A DNA stretch of 61,399 bases from an uncultured Endozoicomonas sp. (GCF_947495845.1 NZ_CANMAO010000024.1:1-61399), one strand, 5' to 3'. Shown: positions 1-10,442, counted from the first letter of the stretch. Notes: a model not told the origin generated them from the sequence alone. Numbers and translations are program-made.

Positions 1-20
1 TACCCAGTATGGAAGCCAGC

Positions 21-839
21 TCATACCTTATTATGCATTGCTATATCTGGCTTGCGGTGTTTTTGTCCCGTACATAGCGCCTCCACTAAAGGTCTAATAA
101 CGTTTAAGGAAGATATACAGGAATTAACATCAGGCCTTAATAGCTCTTTTGGGTCAAGCATTGCCTTACAGATATCTAACAAAACATTTCGTAAGGCCGG
201 ATTATGTTCTCTTAGTGAAACTAAGAAATAACCCTCCCGAAATACCTGCTCTCCTCCAACCTCACCCCAGCAAACATTAAACGGTTGTTGAATATCCAGA
301 TGATCTGAAAACAAATTGGAGATAATGATACCTGCAGAATTGATCATAGACCGCTCATCTGCTTTTGCTTTCTTCCCTGTCGCCAACTCAATTGCTGCAT
401 AATGGATATCAATAAGCATTTGATCAGCGCTAGATTGTAGGGCCTCATGATAATCTACGGCATCGAAATCAATTGCATTTACCTCATCTTTTTTTTCATC
501 ATAAAGAAGATTGCCAGGATGAAAATCATGATGCCCTACCCCCGCTGCTACCAACGTCCGGATACACTCAAGAATTTTTGTTGATAGAGCAATCTTTTCA
601 GATAGACTCCACTCTTTAGAGAAAACAAAATCAGAAAGCTGGACTCCTGGCACAAAATTTATATCAATATATCGATAGCCATCAAGTACGCCTGAGCCCA
701 TAGAACCAAGCTGACTAGCCAGCTTCGAATACTCCGATTGTGCATTTGCATCTTCTTTCTGCTTCTTCAGCTTTCTAAGTTCTCCTAGCTTCCAGTCTCC
801 AGTGCTCTGACCCTTTAATAATTTGTTAGCATCAAACAC
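21..839 (-). CDS. Protein kinase-like fragment, probably 5'-truncated
   Basis: This is a 272-residue product from a GTG codon. Residues 102-111 read GHHDFHPGNL, which fits a kinase-type catalytic loop with Asp105 and Asn110. About 14 residues later IDFD (Asp124) fits the metal-binding DFG position, so the C-lobe of an aminoglycoside-phosphotransferase or Ser/Thr-kinase-like fold is visible. A proper N-lobe with a glycine loop and lysine is not. The frame stays open 45 codons upstream of the GTG, to a stop at 975-977, and that stretch has no ATG, GTG or TTG. The beginning of the gene may therefore be lost or frameshifted. No signal peptide is seen. Host-directed kinases of this sort occur in symbiont effector sets, but substrate and activity are unknown. 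Confidence 0.5.
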   Translation of the reverse strand: MFDANKLLKGQSTGDWKLGELRKLKKQKEDANAQSEYSKLASQLGSMGSGVLDGYRYIDINFVPGVQLSDFVFSKEWSLSEKIALSTKILECIRTLVAAGVGHHDFHPGNLLYDEKKDEVNAIDFDAVDYHEALQSSADQMLIDIHYAAIELATGKKAKADERSMINSAGIIISNLFSDHLDIQQPFNVCWGEVGGEQVFREGYFLVSLREHNPALRNVLLDICKAMLDPKELLRPDVNSCISSLNVIRPLVEALCTGQKHRKPDIAMHNKV

Positions 840-1202
840 CTGGCTAAAGTGTCCCTTACTCGGATTATCCAGCTTGAACTGGAATAACTCTGGGGTAGAT
901 CCATCCTTAGCAAACCCAATAAGATGAAAACCTTTAGATGAAATTAATTCACAACCATTATTGAATCCGCTTTTTAGTTTATTAAATAAACAGTTTATTT
1001 AAACATCAGAAAATGCAGGAGAGCTTTCAACAATACTTTGATTGGAATGATTCAGAGGCGAGAAGGTTACACAGTCTCTTTTATTATGTAATGGAATCAT
1101 GATCGCTAACCTTAAAGAAATATTAGCTCGTCCACGATATCACGTATTAGTTTTATTCAGGCTGGAACATATTTAGAGGAGAGTGATAATTTTGATAATA
1201 AA
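840..1202. other. Non-coding stretch upstream of the kinase-like fragment
   Basis: Positions 840-974 continue the minus-strand kinase-like frame without a usable start codon. The remainder is AT-rich and has a small palindrome, AAATAAACAGTTTATTT, near 985-1001. I see no other gene. Confidence 0.4.
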
Positions 1203-1228
1203 AAAAGCCGGGCGAACCCGGCTTTTAT
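1203..1228 (-). terminator. Rho-independent terminator after rplQ
   Basis: The inverted repeat AAAAGCCGGG / CCCGGCTTTT with a CGAA loop lies just beyond the rplQ stop codon. On the minus strand it is followed by a T run. It ends the long ribosomal-protein transcript. Confidence 0.9.
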
Positions 1229-1233
1229 ATAAC

Positions 1234-1626
1234 TTATTCTTCGTCAGCTGCTTCGACTGCTTCAACAGCAGGACGATCCAGTAACTCAACATAAGCCATA
1301 GGAGCGTTATCACCATGGCGGAAACCGCACTTGATGATGCGGATGTAACCGCCTGGACGCTCTTTAAAACGCGGACCCAAGTCAGTAAACAGTTTGCCAA
1401 CAGCAGCCTTGTCACGAAGACGATCGAACGCAAGACGACGGTTAGCAACGCTGTCTTCTTTAGACAGAGTGATCAGCGGTTCAGCAACACGACGAAGCTC
1501 TTTAGCCTTCGGCAGTGTTGTTTTGATTACTTCATGCTCAACCAGGGAAGCAGTCATGTTCTTGAACATCGCTTTGCGATGTGAACTGTTCCGGTTGAGC
1601 TTGCGGCCACTTTTACGATGACGCAT
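1234..1626 (-). CDS. rplQ: 50S ribosomal protein L17
   Basis: L17 is a large-subunit protein near the tunnel exit. The 130-residue product starts [20 protein letters not shown], the conserved N-terminal signature of bacterial L17, and carries the family segment [12 protein letters not shown]. The C-terminus is acidic (AVEAADEE), as in other gammaproteobacteria. It is the last gene of the alpha operon, directly downstream of rpoA, and a strong terminator follows. The ATG is preceded by a GAGGAAG Shine-Dalgarno. Length is normal for the family. Confidence 0.97.
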   Translation of the reverse strand: MRHRKSGRKLNRNSSHRKAMFKNMTASLVEHEVIKTTLPKAKELRRVAEPLITLSKEDSVANRRLAFDRLRDKAAVGKLFTDLGPRFKERPGGYIRIIKCGFRHGDNAPMAYVELLDRPAVEAVEAADEE

Positions 1627-1694
1627 GGCACAAACTTCCTCTTTTTACTGGACGCTACCTCTGTTTCAACAACGGTGGTAGCGCTCAGCCGCAA

Positions 1695-2696
1695 TTAAGC
1701 AGAAACCTTGTCGTCGCCCTTCAGACTGGCCGGTGGCCAGTTGTCGAGACGCATACCCAGGCTCAGACCACGAGAAGCAAGTACATCCTTGATTTCAGTC
1801 AGGGATTTCTTGCCAAGATTCGGAGTCTTGAGCAATTCAACTTCAGTTCGCTGGATCAGGTCACCAATGTAGTAGATATTCTCTGCTTTGAGGCAGTTAG
1901 CACTACGTACAGTAAGTTCAAGATCATCAACAGGACGGAGAAGAATCGGGTCAACTTCATCCTCTTCCTTCACTGGCTCTGGCTCAGACTCACCTTCCAG
2001 ATCAACAAATACAGCCAACTGCTGCTGCAGAATAGTCGCAGCACGGCGGATGGCTTCATCCGGATCCAGAGTACCATTGGTTTCCAAGTCAATAACCAGC
2101 TTGTCGAGGTCAGTACGCTGTTCAACACGAGCACTTTCTACGACATAGGAAACACGGTATACAGGGCTGTAGGTGGCATCCAGCTGCAGACGACCGATAG
2201 CACGAGTTTCCTCTTCGTCTTGACGACGGCTGTCGGCTGATTCATACCCACGACCACGAGCAACCCGCAGTTTCATGTTCAGATTGCCCTTGTCATTCAT
2301 GTGGGCAATAACATGATCAGGATTAACGATTTCAACATCGTGATCCAGCTGGATGTCAGCAGCGGTGACGACACCGGCACCTTTTTTGCTCAGAGTCAGA
2401 GTAACGCTGTCACGGCCAGTCATACGAATAGCCAGACCTTTCAGGTTGAGCAGGATTTCGATAACGTCTTCCTGAACACCTTCAATGGCGCTGTATTCGT
2501 GCTGTACGCCATCAATCTCTACTTCTGTCACGGCACAGCCGGGCATAGAAGAGAGAAGGATACGACGCAGGGCATTACCAAGAGTATGCCCAAAACCACG
2601 CTCAAGCGGTTCCAGGGTAACCTTTGCCCGTGTCAGACTGATTTCTTCGACATCAATATGTCGAGGAGTTAAAAATTCAGTAACCGAATTCTGCAT
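1695..2696 (-). CDS. rpoA: DNA-directed RNA polymerase subunit alpha
   Basis: RpoA dimerises to nucleate assembly of RNA polymerase, and its C-terminal domain contacts UP elements and activators. I start it at the ATG at 2696 ([11 protein letters not shown]), which matches the family N-terminus and gives 333 residues; a GTG three codons upstream is less likely. The N-terminal domain has [14 protein letters not shown], and the C-terminal domain has [20 protein letters not shown], including the arginine that binds the DNA minor groove. An acidic linker ([12 protein letters not shown]) joins the two. The gene lies between rpsD and rplQ in the alpha operon. Confidence 0.97.
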   Translation of the reverse strand: MQNSVTEFLTPRHIDVEEISLTRAKVTLEPLERGFGHTLGNALRRILLSSMPGCAVTEVEIDGVQHEYSAIEGVQEDVIEILLNLKGLAIRMTGRDSVTLTLSKKGAGVVTAADIQLDHDVEIVNPDHVIAHMNDKGNLNMKLRVARGRGYESADSRRQDEEETRAIGRLQLDATYSPVYRVSYVVESARVEQRTDLDKLVIDLETNGTLDPDEAIRRAATILQQQLAVFVDLEGESEPEPVKEEDEVDPILLRPVDDLELTVRSANCLKAENIYYIGDLIQRTEVELLKTPNLGKKSLTEIKDVLASRGLSLGMRLDNWPPASLKGDDKVSA

Positions 2697-2727
2697 GGAT
2701 GTCACACCCCACCTAACTGTCTATCCC

Positions 2728-3348
2728 TTACTTGGAGTACAGCTCGACGATCAAGTTTTCGTTGATGTCGGCCGCCAGATCACTCCGCTCGGGCAGCGTC
2801 TTGAAGATGCCTTCTTTTTTAGTAGCATCGACTTCAACCCACACGGAAAAACCGCGTTGAGCTGCAAGTTCAAGCGCTGCACTGATACGCAGCTGGTTCT
2901 TTGCCTTTTCACGGATAGCAACCACGTCACCAGCTTTAACCTGGTAAGACGGGATGTTTACAGTCTTGCCATTAACCATGACAGCTTTGTGGCTGACCAG
3001 CTGACGCGCTTCTGCACGGGTAGAACCGAATCCCATGCGGTAAATCACGTTATCAAGGCGTGACTCAAGAAGTTGCAACAGGTTAGAGCCTGTAGCACCC
3101 TTCAGACGGTCAGCTTCCTTGTAGTAATTACGGAACTGCTTTTCCAGAACGCCGTAGATACGACGAACTTTCTGCTTCTCACGAAGCTGCACACCGTAGT
3201 CGGAAAGACGACCACGACGCTGGCCATGCTGACCAGGTGCATTTTCTGCCTTGCACTTTGACTCGAGCGCACGAACACCACTCTTCAGGAAGAGATCGGT
3301 GCCTTCACGACGAGACAATTTGCACTTAGGGCCTATATATCTAGCCAT
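2728..3348 (-). CDS. rpsD: 30S ribosomal protein S4
   Basis: S4 is a primary 16S rRNA binder that nucleates small-subunit assembly. In enterobacteria it also represses translation of the alpha operon. The 206-residue length is standard. It starts [20 protein letters not shown], and the S4 RNA-binding domain follows around residues 95-160, with [11 protein letters not shown] and [19 protein letters not shown]. The set of zinc cysteines found in some S4 paralogues is absent, so this is the zinc-independent form. The gene lies between rpsK and rpoA. Confidence 0.97.
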   Translation of the reverse strand: MARYIGPKCKLSRREGTDLFLKSGVRALESKCKAENAPGQHGQRRGRLSDYGVQLREKQKVRRIYGVLEKQFRNYYKEADRLKGATGSNLLQLLESRLDNVIYRMGFGSTRAEARQLVSHKAVMVNGKTVNIPSYQVKAGDVVAIREKAKNQLRISAALELAAQRGFSVWVEVDATKKEGIFKTLPERSDLAADINENLIVELYSK

Positions 3349-3363
3349 TTACCGTTCTCCTGC

Positions 3364-3753
3364 TTATACACGACGCTTCTTGGGCGGACGACAACCATTG
3401 TGTGGGATCGGAGTAACATCAGTGATGTTATTGATCTTGAAACCACAAGCGTTGAGCGCGCGTACAGCGGATTCACGGCCTGGACCAGGCCCTTTAACAT
3501 TCACGTCGAGATTCTTCAGACCAAACTCAGCGGCTGCACGTCCAGCACGTTCAGCAGCAACCTGTGCAGCGAACGGAGTACTTTTACGGGAACCACGGAA
3601 GCCGGAGCCACCTGCAGTTGCCCAGGACAATGCATTACCCTGGCGGTCGGTAATTGTCACGATAGTGTTGTTAAAAGAGGCGTGGATATGGGCTACGCCA
3701 TCCACTACCGACTTTTTAACCTTCTTACGTGTACGAGTACCTGGCTTTGCCAT
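3364..3753 (-). CDS. rpsK: 30S ribosomal protein S11
   Basis: S11 lies on the platform of the small subunit near the E-site mRNA. The product is 129 residues and shows the family landmarks [19 protein letters not shown] near the N-terminus and a basic tail, [11 protein letters not shown]. The basic start ([14 protein letters not shown]) is the usual rRNA-binding extension. It is the second gene of the alpha operon, 60 bases after rpsM and 15 bases before rpsD. Confidence 0.97.
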   Translation of the reverse strand: MAKPGTRTRKKVKKSVVDGVAHIHASFNNTIVTITDRQGNALSWATAGGSGFRGSRKSTPFAAQVAAERAGRAAAEFGLKNLDVNVKGPGPGRESAVRALNACGFKINNITDVTPIPHNGCRPPKKRRV

Positions 3754-3813
3754 ATCAGAACAAATCCTGTATTAAAAAAGTCGTTGCTGTCTCATTAAAG
3801 AGAGTCAACGATC

Positions 3814-4170
3814 TTACTTACGAATCGGTTTGCGCGGACCCTTACGAGTACGGGCATTAGTCTTCGAACGCTGACCACGAACCGGCAGACTGCGACGGTG
3901 GCGAAGACCACGATAGCAACCCAGATCCATGAGGCGTTTGATGTTCATGCTGATTTCGCGACGCAGGTCACCCTCAACGTTCAGTTTTGCAACTTCAGTA
4001 CGCAGGGATTCCAGCTGATCTTCGCTCAGATCAGATACTTTGGCAGAAGGGTTAACACCAGTAGTAGCACAAAGCTGCTGAGCTGAAGTTTTACCAACAC
4101 CAAAAATGTAGGTCAACGAGATAACGGCATGTTTGTTATCTGGAATGTTGACGCCAGCAATACGGGCCAT
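3814..4170 (-). CDS. rpsM: 30S ribosomal protein S13
   Basis: S13 sits in the head of the 30S subunit, contacts the P-site tRNA and forms intersubunit bridges. The 118-residue product starts [20 protein letters not shown] and has the [11 protein letters not shown] helix-hairpin-helix segment. It ends in the basic tail [16 protein letters not shown], which reaches towards the tRNA. It heads the alpha operon; the non-coding stretch before it separates it from rpmJ. Confidence 0.97.
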   Translation of the reverse strand: MARIAGVNIPDNKHAVISLTYIFGVGKTSAQQLCATTGVNPSAKVSDLSEDQLESLRTEVAKLNVEGDLRREISMNIKRLMDLGCYRGLRHRRSLPVRGQRSKTNARTRKGPRKPIRK

Positions 4171-4490
4171 TCAATCGTCTCCGTTATTACATTTAACCGT
4201 ACATCAGCTATTTGCAATTCTTTCGAACTTAAATAAGACTGAAGTACGTCACCATTTCATTTCTCTGATTTTCATCAGTCTCCTGAGAATGGCTGCCTTC
4301 ATCCTGTTGCACTGTTAAGGCTCGTGTAAAACACAGCCCTCTAATAACAACAGGTCGAAAGGCGGAAATTCTAATCCGTCTTTCGATAAAACACAACCGC
4401 TCATGACAAAATCATGAACGGCTGTGTAATTCTTGGTCACATTAAACCAGATCAGGTTTCATTCAGGAATCCGTAGATTCCCGATTAATG
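4171..4490. other. Intergenic region between rpmJ and rpsM
   Basis: These 320 bases hold the spc-operon end hairpin (4391-4427). The part next to rpsM should contain the alpha-operon leader, which in enterobacteria folds into the S4-binding pseudoknot. I could not recognise that fold or a convincing promoter here. A small GGAATC/GATTCC hairpin lies at 4465-4480. Confidence 0.4.
4391..4427 (-). terminator. Hairpin terminator at the end of the spc operon
   Basis: An interrupted inverted repeat, ACACA-CCG-TCATGA with TCATGA-CGG-TGTGT around a CAAAA loop, lies about 65 bases after the rpmJ stop. On the minus strand it is followed by TTTT. It probably separates spc-operon from alpha-operon transcription, perhaps only partly. 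Confidence 0.6.
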
Positions 4491-4604
4491 TTAGCCCTGA
4501 CGCTGTTTGTGACGTGGCTCCTGACAGATCACGCGTACATTACCCTTACGCTTAATGATCTTACAGTTGCGGCAGATTTTTTTAACCGACGCACGTACTT
4601 TCAT
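4491..4604 (-). CDS. rpmJ: 50S ribosomal protein L36 (zinc-binding form)
   Basis: L36 is a tiny protein that packs into 23S rRNA late in assembly. The 37-residue reading frame translates as [20 protein letters not shown] followed by [17 protein letters not shown]. It keeps the zinc ligands Cys11, Cys14, Cys27 and His32, so it is the zinc-containing C+ paralogue. It lies 59 bases after secY, the usual final position of the spc operon. Confidence 0.96.
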   Translation of the reverse strand: MKVRASVKKICRNCKIIKRKGNVRVICQEPRHKQRQG

Positions 4605-4663
4605 AACTTACTCCACAACCGTTGCAGAACTACTCTATAAAAGAGTCTCTTAACGAGTGGTAA

Positions 4664-5989
4664 CTAGCGAACCAAGCCGCCGTTACCATAGCCCTTAAGA
4701 TTGGATTTCTTCAGCAGCGACTCATACTGATGCGACATGAGATGCGACTGCACCTGAGCCATGGTGTCCATCACCACGACAACCACGATCAACAAGCTGG
4801 TTCCCCCGAGGTAGAAAGGCACGTTAGCCGACACTACCAGAAACTGAGGAATCAGACATACTGCTGTCATGTAAAGAGCACCGAACATAGTCAGGCGAGT
4901 CAGTACACCATCAATATAACGCGCAGACTGTTCACCAGGACGAATACCCGGAATGAATGCGCCTGACTTCTTCAAGTTATCAGCAACATCTTTTGGATTA
5001 AAGACAAGCGCCGTATAGAAGAAACAGAAAAAGATGATGCCTGCCGAGAACAGTAGGATGTTCAGTGGCTGACCCGGACCCAGCGCCAGAGCAATATCTT
5101 GCAACCAACCCATGCTTTCACCCTGGCCGAACCACTGCGCAATTGACGCAGGGAACAGCAGCAAGCTTGAAGCAAAGATAGCTGGTATAACACCCGCCAT
5201 ATTAACTTTCAAAGGCAGATGACTGCTCTGAGCCGCAAACACCTTACGTCCTTGTTGACGCTTGGCATAGTTTACGGTGATCCGACGCTGTCCACGCTCA
5301 ATAAAGACCACAAATGCGATGATCGCGACTGCCAGTATAGCGACAGCCAGCAACATCAGAATATTAACGTCACCCTGACGTGCGGACTCGAAAGACCGCA
5401 CAATCGCACTTGGTAGACCTGCGACAATACCTGCAAAGATGAGAATCGAGATGCCGTTGCCAATACCTCTTTCAGTCACTTGTTCACCCAGCCACATCAT
5501 AAAGACGGCACCGGTAACGAATGTAACAACAGCCACTATGTAGAAGCTCATGTCAGTGCTGAAGGCAACACCCTGATTGGCCAGACCGACAGTCATGCCA
5601 GTGCCCTGAATCAGAGCAAGGGCAACGGTCAGGTAGCGGGTGTACTGGCTTATCTTGCGACGTCCGGACTCACCTTCCTTTTTAAGTTGCTCCAACTGCG
5701 GGCTCACTACGCTCATCAACTGAACAATAATGGACGCCGAAATATAAGGCATGATACCCAGAGCAAGTACAGACATTCTCTCCAGCGCACCGCCAGAGAA
5801 CATGTTGAACAGGCCTAATATTGTGCCTTCATTTTGTTGAAACATCCGAGCCAGTGCATCAGGGTTGATGCCCGGCACAGGGATGTGCGCACCGATCCTG
5901 TAAACCAGGATCGCCAGAAACACGAACTTAACACGAGACCATAGCTCGTTTAAGCCGCTTTGATTCCCAACAGGTAGTGTCTTAGCCAT
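4664..5989 (-). CDS. secY: Preprotein translocase subunit SecY
   Basis: SecY is the channel of the Sec translocon in the inner membrane, working with SecE (encoded at 42310-42678) and SecG. The 441-residue protein has about ten hydrophobic helices. Recognisable segments are the plug region after [47 protein letters not shown], and the cytoplasmic loop with [20 protein letters not shown], which engages SecA or the ribosome. It follows rplO directly: the rplO stop codon is next to the secY ATG. Confidence 0.97.
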   Translation of the reverse strand: MAKTLPVGNQSGLNELWSRVKFVFLAILVYRIGAHIPVPGINPDALARMFQQNEGTILGLFNMFSGGALERMSVLALGIMPYISASIIVQLMSVVSPQLEQLKKEGESGRRKISQYTRYLTVALALIQGTGMTVGLANQGVAFSTDMSFYIVAVVTFVTGAVFMMWLGEQVTERGIGNGISILIFAGIVAGLPSAIVRSFESARQGDVNILMLLAVAILAVAIIAFVVFIERGQRRITVNYAKRQQGRKVFAAQSSHLPLKVNMAGVIPAIFASSLLLFPASIAQWFGQGESMGWLQDIALALGPGQPLNILLFSAGIIFFCFFYTALVFNPKDVADNLKKSGAFIPGIRPGEQSARYIDGVLTRLTMFGALYMTAVCLIPQFLVVSANVPFYLGGTSLLIVVVVVMDTMAQVQSHLMSHQYESLLKKSNLKGYGNGGLVR

Positions 5990-6424
5990 TTAGTCCTCGA
6001 TCTTACCACCGGCAGCTTCAATCGCAGCACGGGCGCCTTTGGTAACAGCCAGACCTTTAATGGTGACTGCTTTAGCCAATTCGCCAGACAGTACCACTTT
6101 CGCACGTTTGATGCTACCACCGATCAGATCTGCAGCTTCCAGAGCCGCCAGGTCGATCACGTCAGCTTCAACGTTGTTCAATTCGTGCAGACGAATTTCA
6201 GCAGTAAAGCGCGCCTTGCGAGAAGTGAAACCGAATTTAGGTAGACGACGCTGTAATGGTTGCTGACCGCCTTCGAAACCAGGCTTAACAGAACCACCAG
6301 AACGAGCCTTCTGACCTTTATGGCCACGACCGCCGGTCTTGCCCAGGCCGGAGCCTATGCCACGACCTACGCGCTTACCCTCTTTGCGGCTACCTTCAGC
6401 CGGGCTCAGAGTATTCAAACGCAT
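5990..6424 (-). CDS. rplO: 50S ribosomal protein L15
   Basis: L15 binds 23S rRNA late in assembly and contacts the central protuberance. The 144-residue product starts [20 protein letters not shown] and continues with the Gly/Arg-rich stretch [20 protein letters not shown] typical of L15. The C-terminal globular part holds [19 protein letters not shown] and [12 protein letters not shown]. It lies between rpmD and secY, with a one-base gap on the rpmD side. Confidence 0.97.
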   Translation of the reverse strand: MRLNTLSPAEGSRKEGKRVGRGIGSGLGKTGGRGHKGQKARSGGSVKPGFEGGQQPLQRRLPKFGFTSRKARFTAEIRLHELNNVEADVIDLAALEAADLIGGSIKRAKVVLSGELAKAVTIKGLAVTKGARAAIEAAGGKIED

Positions 6425-6425
6425 A

Positions 6426-6611
6426 TTATTCTCCTTCTACCCGGACAAGGTAGGAAACCTTGTTGATCATGCCACGAACCGCTGGAGTATCTTCTACTTC
6501 AACAGTGTGTCTGATACGACGCAGGCCCAAACCCCGTACGCAAGCCTTATGGCTTTCGAGGCGACCGCTGGTGCTCTTCAAGAGCGTCACTTTGATCATC
6601 TTCTTAGCCAT
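6426..6611 (-). CDS. rpmD: 50S ribosomal protein L30
   Basis: L30 is a small one-domain 23S rRNA-binding protein. The 61-residue product [20 protein letters not shown] has the family motif [20 protein letters not shown] and ends with the [12 protein letters not shown] strand. Its position between rpsE (three-base gap) and rplO matches the spc operon. Confidence 0.96.
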   Translation of the reverse strand: MAKKMIKVTLLKSTSGRLESHKACVRGLGLRRIRHTVEVEDTPAVRGMINKVSYLVRVEGE

Positions 6612-6614
6612 GAC

Positions 6615-7130
6615 TTACCCCAGGATGTCCTCAACAGCCTTGCCACGCTTAGCAGCAATGCCTTCAGGAGAACGCATGTCACGCAGACCGTTGAAAGTTG
6701 CACGAACGACGTTCACAGGATTGGTGGAACCGTAGCATTTAGCCAGTACGTTATGCACACCAGCTACTTCAAGAACGGCACGCATTGCACCACCGGCGAT
6801 AACACCAGTACCTGCAGAAGCAGGCTGCATGTAAACCTTGGAAGCACCGTGACGGGCTTTCACTGCGTACTGCAGAGTGTCACCGTTCAGGTCAACATTA
6901 ATCATGTTGCGACGGGCAGCTTCCATAGCTTTCTGGATAGCGATTGGCACTTCACGGGCTTTACCGCGACCGAAACCAACCTTACCCTTGCCATCACCAA
7001 CAACGGTCAGTGCTGTAAAGCCGAAGATACGGCCACCTTTCACCACTTTGGCTACTCGGTTGACCTGCACCAACTTCTCAATCAAGCCTTCGTCGTTGTT
7101 AGGCTTACGATCATCTCTATCTCTTGCCAT
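6615..7130 (-). CDS. rpsE: 30S ribosomal protein S5
   Basis: S5 contributes to decoding accuracy and lies with S4 at the mRNA entry site. It has 171 residues. The N-terminal S5 double-stranded-RNA-binding domain contains [20 protein letters not shown] and [11 protein letters not shown], and the C-terminal domain has [17 protein letters not shown] and [10 protein letters not shown]. The hairpin loop where spectinomycin-resistance changes occur (VVKGGR) looks wild-type. The gene lies between rplR and rpmD. Confidence 0.97.
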   Translation of the reverse strand: MARDRDDRKPNNDEGLIEKLVQVNRVAKVVKGGRIFGFTALTVVGDGKGKVGFGRGKAREVPIAIQKAMEAARRNMINVDLNGDTLQYAVKARHGASKVYMQPASAGTGVIAGGAMRAVLEVAGVHNVLAKCYGSTNPVNVVRATFNGLRDMRSPEGIAAKRGKAVEDILG

Positions 7131-7142
7131 GACGTTCTACCC

Positions 7143-7493
7143 TTAGAATTCCAGTCCGCCTTCACGGGCTGCATCGGCTAACGCCTTGACACGACCGTGA
7201 TATTTGAAACCAGAGCGGTCAAACGCCACCTTGGTCACACCCGCCGCCTTGGCACGTTCAGCAACCAGAGCACCAACTTTCTTGGCAGCATCTACGTTAC
7301 CGGTAGCTTCGCCACGCAGTTCTTTTTCAACAGTGGAGGCAGTAGCCAACACTTTGTCGCCGTTAGCGGCGATAACCTGCGCATAAATGTGGCGAGGCGT
7401 ACGATGAATGCTCAGACGTATGGCACCCAGCTCACGCATCTTAACCCTTGCACGAAGGGCACGACGCAGGCGAGAAGATTTTTTGTCCATCAT
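7143..7493 (-). CDS. rplR: 50S ribosomal protein L18
   Basis: L18 binds 5S rRNA and links it to 23S rRNA. The product is 116 residues (115 if the second of two adjacent ATG codons is used). It begins [19 protein letters not shown] and carries [16 protein letters not shown] and [20 protein letters not shown], both conserved in L18. An AGGGTGAG Shine-Dalgarno precedes the ATG pair. It lies between rplF and rpsE in the spc operon. Confidence 0.96.
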   Translation of the reverse strand: MMDKKSSRLRRALRARVKMRELGAIRLSIHRTPRHIYAQVIAANGDKVLATASTVEKELRGEATGNVDAAKKVGALVAERAKAAGVTKVAFDRSGFKYHGRVKALADAAREGGLEF

Positions 7494-7507
7494 GATCTCA
7501 CCCTACC

Positions 7508-8041
7508 TTACTTTTTCTTGGCTTCTTTGCGACGAACACGTTCGTCAGCATAGCGAACACCCTTACCTTTATAAGGCTCAGGACGACGGAATTCACGAAT
7601 TTCCGCAGCAACCTGTCCGACCAACTGCTTGTCGATACCCTGCACCAGAATTTCAGTCTGGGTTGGGGTTTCTGCAGTCACGCCTTTTGGCAGGCTGTAT
7701 TCAACCGGATGGGAGAAGCCCAGGTTCAAAGTCAAGGTATTACCCTTGGCCTGTGCACGATAACCAACACCAACCAGCTGAAGCTTTTTAGCAAAGCCAG
7801 TGGTGACACCAGTTACCATGTTGTTAACCAGAGCACGGGTGGTTCCTGCCAGAGCACGCGAGTACTTGGCACCATCACGTGGAGCAAACGTCAGAACGCT
7901 TTCTTCCTGTGCAACTTCGACATTGTTGTGAACAACAAGTTCCAGTTGACCTTTAGGTCCTTTGATAATCAGACCTTGGCCATCGTGCTTGATCTCTACA
8001 CCAGCAGGGATAGCAACAGGGCTTTTGGCTACTCGAGACAT
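7508..8041 (-). CDS. rplF: 50S ribosomal protein L6
   Basis: L6 lies near the sarcin-ricin loop, where elongation factors bind. The 177-residue protein has the duplicated L6 fold. It starts [20 protein letters not shown], and the second repeat ends in the signature [16 protein letters not shown] motif, here [20 protein letters not shown]. The highly basic C-terminus (RRKEAKKK) contacts rRNA. It lies 12 bases after rpsH. Confidence 0.97.
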   Translation of the reverse strand: MSRVAKSPVAIPAGVEIKHDGQGLIIKGPKGQLELVVHNNVEVAQEESVLTFAPRDGAKYSRALAGTTRALVNNMVTGVTTGFAKKLQLVGVGYRAQAKGNTLTLNLGFSHPVEYSLPKGVTAETPTQTEILVQGIDKQLVGQVAAEIREFRRPEPYKGKGVRYADERVRRKEAKKK

Positions 8042-8053
8042 AATACCCCTCCC

Positions 8054-8446
8054 TTAGAATACTGTGCAGAGAATTTCGCCACCAACACCGGCTGCACGAG
8101 CAGCACGTTCGGTCATTACACCTTTGTTGGTTGACACGATAGCGATACCCAGACCGCTGTTTACTTTAGGCAGAGCTTCTTTACCAGCGTAAGAACGCAG
8201 TCCAGGACGGCTGCTACGCTTCAAACTCTCAATAACTGGCTTGCCTTCGAAATATTTCAGTTCGATGGTTAGCTCAGGTTTTTCTTCACCAGAAACAAAG
8301 AAGTCTGCGATGAAGCCTTCGTCCTTCAAAACCTGGGCAACAGCCACTTTGATTTTAGAGGATGGCATGGTGACAGAGACGTGCTCTGCCATCTGGGCAT
8401 TACGGATACGAGTTAGCATATCTGCTAACGGGTCCTGCATACTCAT
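8054..8446 (-). CDS. rpsH: 30S ribosomal protein S8
   Basis: S8 binds helix 21 of 16S rRNA. In E. coli it also represses spc-operon translation by binding near the rplE start. The 130-residue protein starts [20 protein letters not shown] and has the C-terminal family motif SNxGVMTxxAAR, here [20 protein letters not shown], followed by a CTVF end. It lies between rpsN and rplF. Confidence 0.97.
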   Translation of the reverse strand: MSMQDPLADMLTRIRNAQMAEHVSVTMPSSKIKVAVAQVLKDEGFIADFFVSGEEKPELTIELKYFEGKPVIESLKRSSRPGLRSYAGKEALPKVNSGLGIAIVSTNKGVMTERAARAAGVGGEILCTVF

Positions 8447-8474
8447 TATCTATATCTCCCGAAGATGAAATGGC

Positions 8475-8780
8475 TTACCAGCTGGCCTTAACCAGACCTG
8501 GAACATCACCACGCATCGCTGCTTCACGCAGCTTGATACGGCTCAGGCCGAATTTGCGCAGAACGCCGTGTGGACGTCCAGTAACTCGACAGCGGTTACG
8601 CAGACGAGATTTACTCGCGTCACGCGGCTGCTTTTGAAGAGCTACTTGTGCATCCCAACGCTCATCTTCAGTGCTGTTAGGATTGTTAATCACAGCTTTC
8701 AGCTGTGCGCGCTTTTCAGCGAATTTGGCAACGGTTTGCTGACGCTTCAGTTCCCGTTGCTTCATGGATACTTTTGCCAT
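8475..8780 (-). CDS. rpsN: 30S ribosomal protein S14 (zinc-free form)
   Basis: S14 is a head protein of the 30S subunit. The 101-residue length and the absence of CxxC pairs mark the long, zinc-independent form common in proteobacteria. Family motifs are [20 protein letters not shown] and [20 protein letters not shown], ending VKASW. It lies between rplE and rpsH. Confidence 0.97.
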   Translation of the reverse strand: MAKVSMKQRELKRQQTVAKFAEKRAQLKAVINNPNSTEDERWDAQVALQKQPRDASKSRLRNRCRVTGRPHGVLRKFGLSRIKLREAAMRGDVPGLVKASW

Positions 8781-8796
8781 AAAACTCGTACCTGTA

Positions 8797-9336
8797 TCAG
8801 TTACGGAATGGGAAGTTGAAAGCCTTCAGCAGAGCACGGCCTTCATCGTCATTCTTAGCAGTTGTGGTCAGAGTAATGTCCAGACCGCGAAGAGTGTCGA
8901 TTTTGTCGTAATCAACTTCAGGGAAGATGATTTGCTCTTTAACACCCATGCTGTAGTTACCACGTCCGTCGAAGGACTTGGCACTCACACCACGGAAGTC
9001 ACGTACACGTGGCAGAGCGATGTCAACCAGACGCTCCAGAAACTCATACATGCGATCGCTACGTAGAGTTACCTTCACACCGATTGGCCAACCTTCACGA
9101 ACCTTGAATCCAGCAACAGAGTTGCGAGCCTTGGTTACCACAGGCTTCTGACCGGCGATTTTTTCCATGTCAGCCAGTGCGTGCTCGATGACTTTCTTGT
9201 CACCAATCGCTTCACCCACACCCATGTTCAGGGTGATTTTAGTGATGCGTGGCACTTCATGAACGTTCTTCACACCTAGCTCATCTTGGAGCTTTGGAAG
9301 AATCTCTTCACGATATTTAGTTTTGAAATTTGCCAT
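8797..9336 (-). CDS. rplE: 50S ribosomal protein L5
   Basis: L5 binds 5S rRNA and forms an intersubunit bridge to S13. I choose the ATG at 9336 ([20 protein letters not shown]), which gives the standard 179 residues. The longer open frame upstream overlaps rplX and has no L5-like sequence. Landmarks are the [15 protein letters not shown] segment, [20 protein letters not shown] text (here [20 protein letters not shown]) and the terminal KAFNFPFRN. It lies between rplX and rpsN. Confidence 0.97.
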   Translation of the reverse strand: MANFKTKYREEILPKLQDELGVKNVHEVPRITKITLNMGVGEAIGDKKVIEHALADMEKIAGQKPVVTKARNSVAGFKVREGWPIGVKVTLRSDRMYEFLERLVDIALPRVRDFRGVSAKSFDGRGNYSMGVKEQIIFPEVDYDKIDTLRGLDITLTTTAKNDDEGRALLKAFNFPFRN

Positions 9337-9346
9337 CACTCTCCCC

Positions 9347-9664
9347 TTACGCGCCAACAGGCTTGCCGTTAGACTTGAATACGCGCTGCTTATTACCATC
9401 TTCAGAAGTGGTAAAGCCAACACGATCAGCCTTGTTGGTTTCAGGGTTCAGAAGCGCAACGTTAGAAGCTTGAATAGCCGCTTCTTTCTCTACGATTCCA
9501 CCAGGAGTGCCCAACATTGGGTTAGGCTTCTGATGCTTCTTCATCATGTTGATGCCAGAAACAATCAGCTTGCCGTCAGCACGAACGGTTTGCACTTTAC
9601 CGCGCTTACCTTTGTCCTTGCCGGCAATTACGATGACTTCGTCATCACGACGGATCTTTTTCAT
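9347..9664 (-). CDS. rplX: 50S ribosomal protein L24
   Basis: L24 is an assembly initiator that binds the 5' end of 23S rRNA. The 105-residue protein starts [20 protein letters not shown], an N-terminal KOW motif, followed by the family's [13 protein letters not shown] and [10 protein letters not shown]. It lies between rplN and rplE, 12 bases from rplN. Confidence 0.97.
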   Translation of the reverse strand: MKKIRRDDEVIVIAGKDKGKRGKVQTVRADGKLIVSGINMMKKHQKPNPMLGTPGGIVEKEAAIQASNVALLNPETNKADRVGFTTSEDGNKQRVFKSNGKPVGA

Positions 9665-9676
9665 GTTCTGCTCCCG

Positions 9677-10045
9677 TTACAGTACTTCTGGGGCCAGTGA
9701 AATGATCTTCATAAACTGCTCACCGCGCAGTTCACGAGTCACTGGTCCAAAGATACGTGTACCGATAGGCTGGTTGTTTGCGTTAAGCAGAACAGCCGCA
9801 TTGCCATCGAACTTGATCAGGGAGCCGTCTGGACGACGAACACCTTTACGTGTACGAACAACAACGGCGTTCATCACCTGGCCTTTTTTGACCTTACCGC
9901 GAGGAATTGCTTCCTTAACGGATACTTTGATGATGTCACCAATGTGTGCGTAACGGCGATGGGAGCCTCCCAACACCTTGATACATTGTACTCGACGTGC
10001 GCCGCTGTTATCAGCGACTTCGAGTTCACTTTCTGTTTGGATCAT
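9677..10045 (-). CDS. rplN: 50S ribosomal protein L14
   Basis: L14 forms bridges to the 30S subunit and binds the silencing factor RsfS. The 122-residue length is standard. It starts [20 protein letters not shown] and includes the L14 signature [20 protein letters not shown]; it ends ISLAPEVL. It opens the spc operon, 129 bases downstream of rpsQ, the only sizeable gap in the long run of genes from rpsJ to rpmJ. Confidence 0.97.
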   Translation of the reverse strand: MIQTESELEVADNSGARRVQCIKVLGGSHRRYAHIGDIIKVSVKEAIPRGKVKKGQVMNAVVVRTRKGVRRPDGSLIKFDGNAAVLLNANNQPIGTRIFGPVTRELRGEQFMKIISLAPEVL

Positions 10046-10174
10046 TACTTTATCTCCAAGCCCAAACTGCAGGCGGGTACTCGCCGGCTATCATACAAAC
10101 AGCCGAACCGACAGACAATAAAAAACCATCTGGCAGGTCGGCCATCATTAACTCAAGCCCAAAGCACCTAAGCC

Positions 10175-10438
10175 TTAGATCTGAGTGGCACGCTCGTCAA
10201 TGGATACAAGTGCAAATGTCTTGCTCTTTGACAGAGGACGCGTCTCTTTAATGGTTACAACGTCGCCCATACGGCATTCGTTGTTCTCATCATGAGCGTG
10301 CAACTTGGTGGACCGCTTCACGATTTTACCCAGAAGCGGATGCTTTACCCGGCGTTCGATGAGAACAGTGACGGTTTTATCCATCTTGTCGCTCACAACC
10401 TTGCCGGTAAGAGTACGGACCATTTTAGCTTCAGTCAT
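10175..10438 (-). CDS. rpsQ: 30S ribosomal protein S17
   Basis: S17 is an OB-fold protein that binds the 5' domain of 16S rRNA early in assembly. The 87-residue protein contains [20 protein letters not shown] and the S17 signature [20 protein letters not shown]. It is the last S10-operon gene, four bases after rpmC. Confidence 0.96.
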   Translation of the reverse strand: MTEAKMVRTLTGKVVSDKMDKTVTVLIERRVKHPLLGKIVKRSTKLHAHDENNECRMGDVVTIKETRPLSKSKTFALVSIDERATQI

Positions 10439-10442
10439 CTTT

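Noticed and set aside
8475..8780. Zinc-dependent S14 paralogue
   Set aside because: Length of 101 residues and absence of CxxC pairs place it in the zinc-free class.
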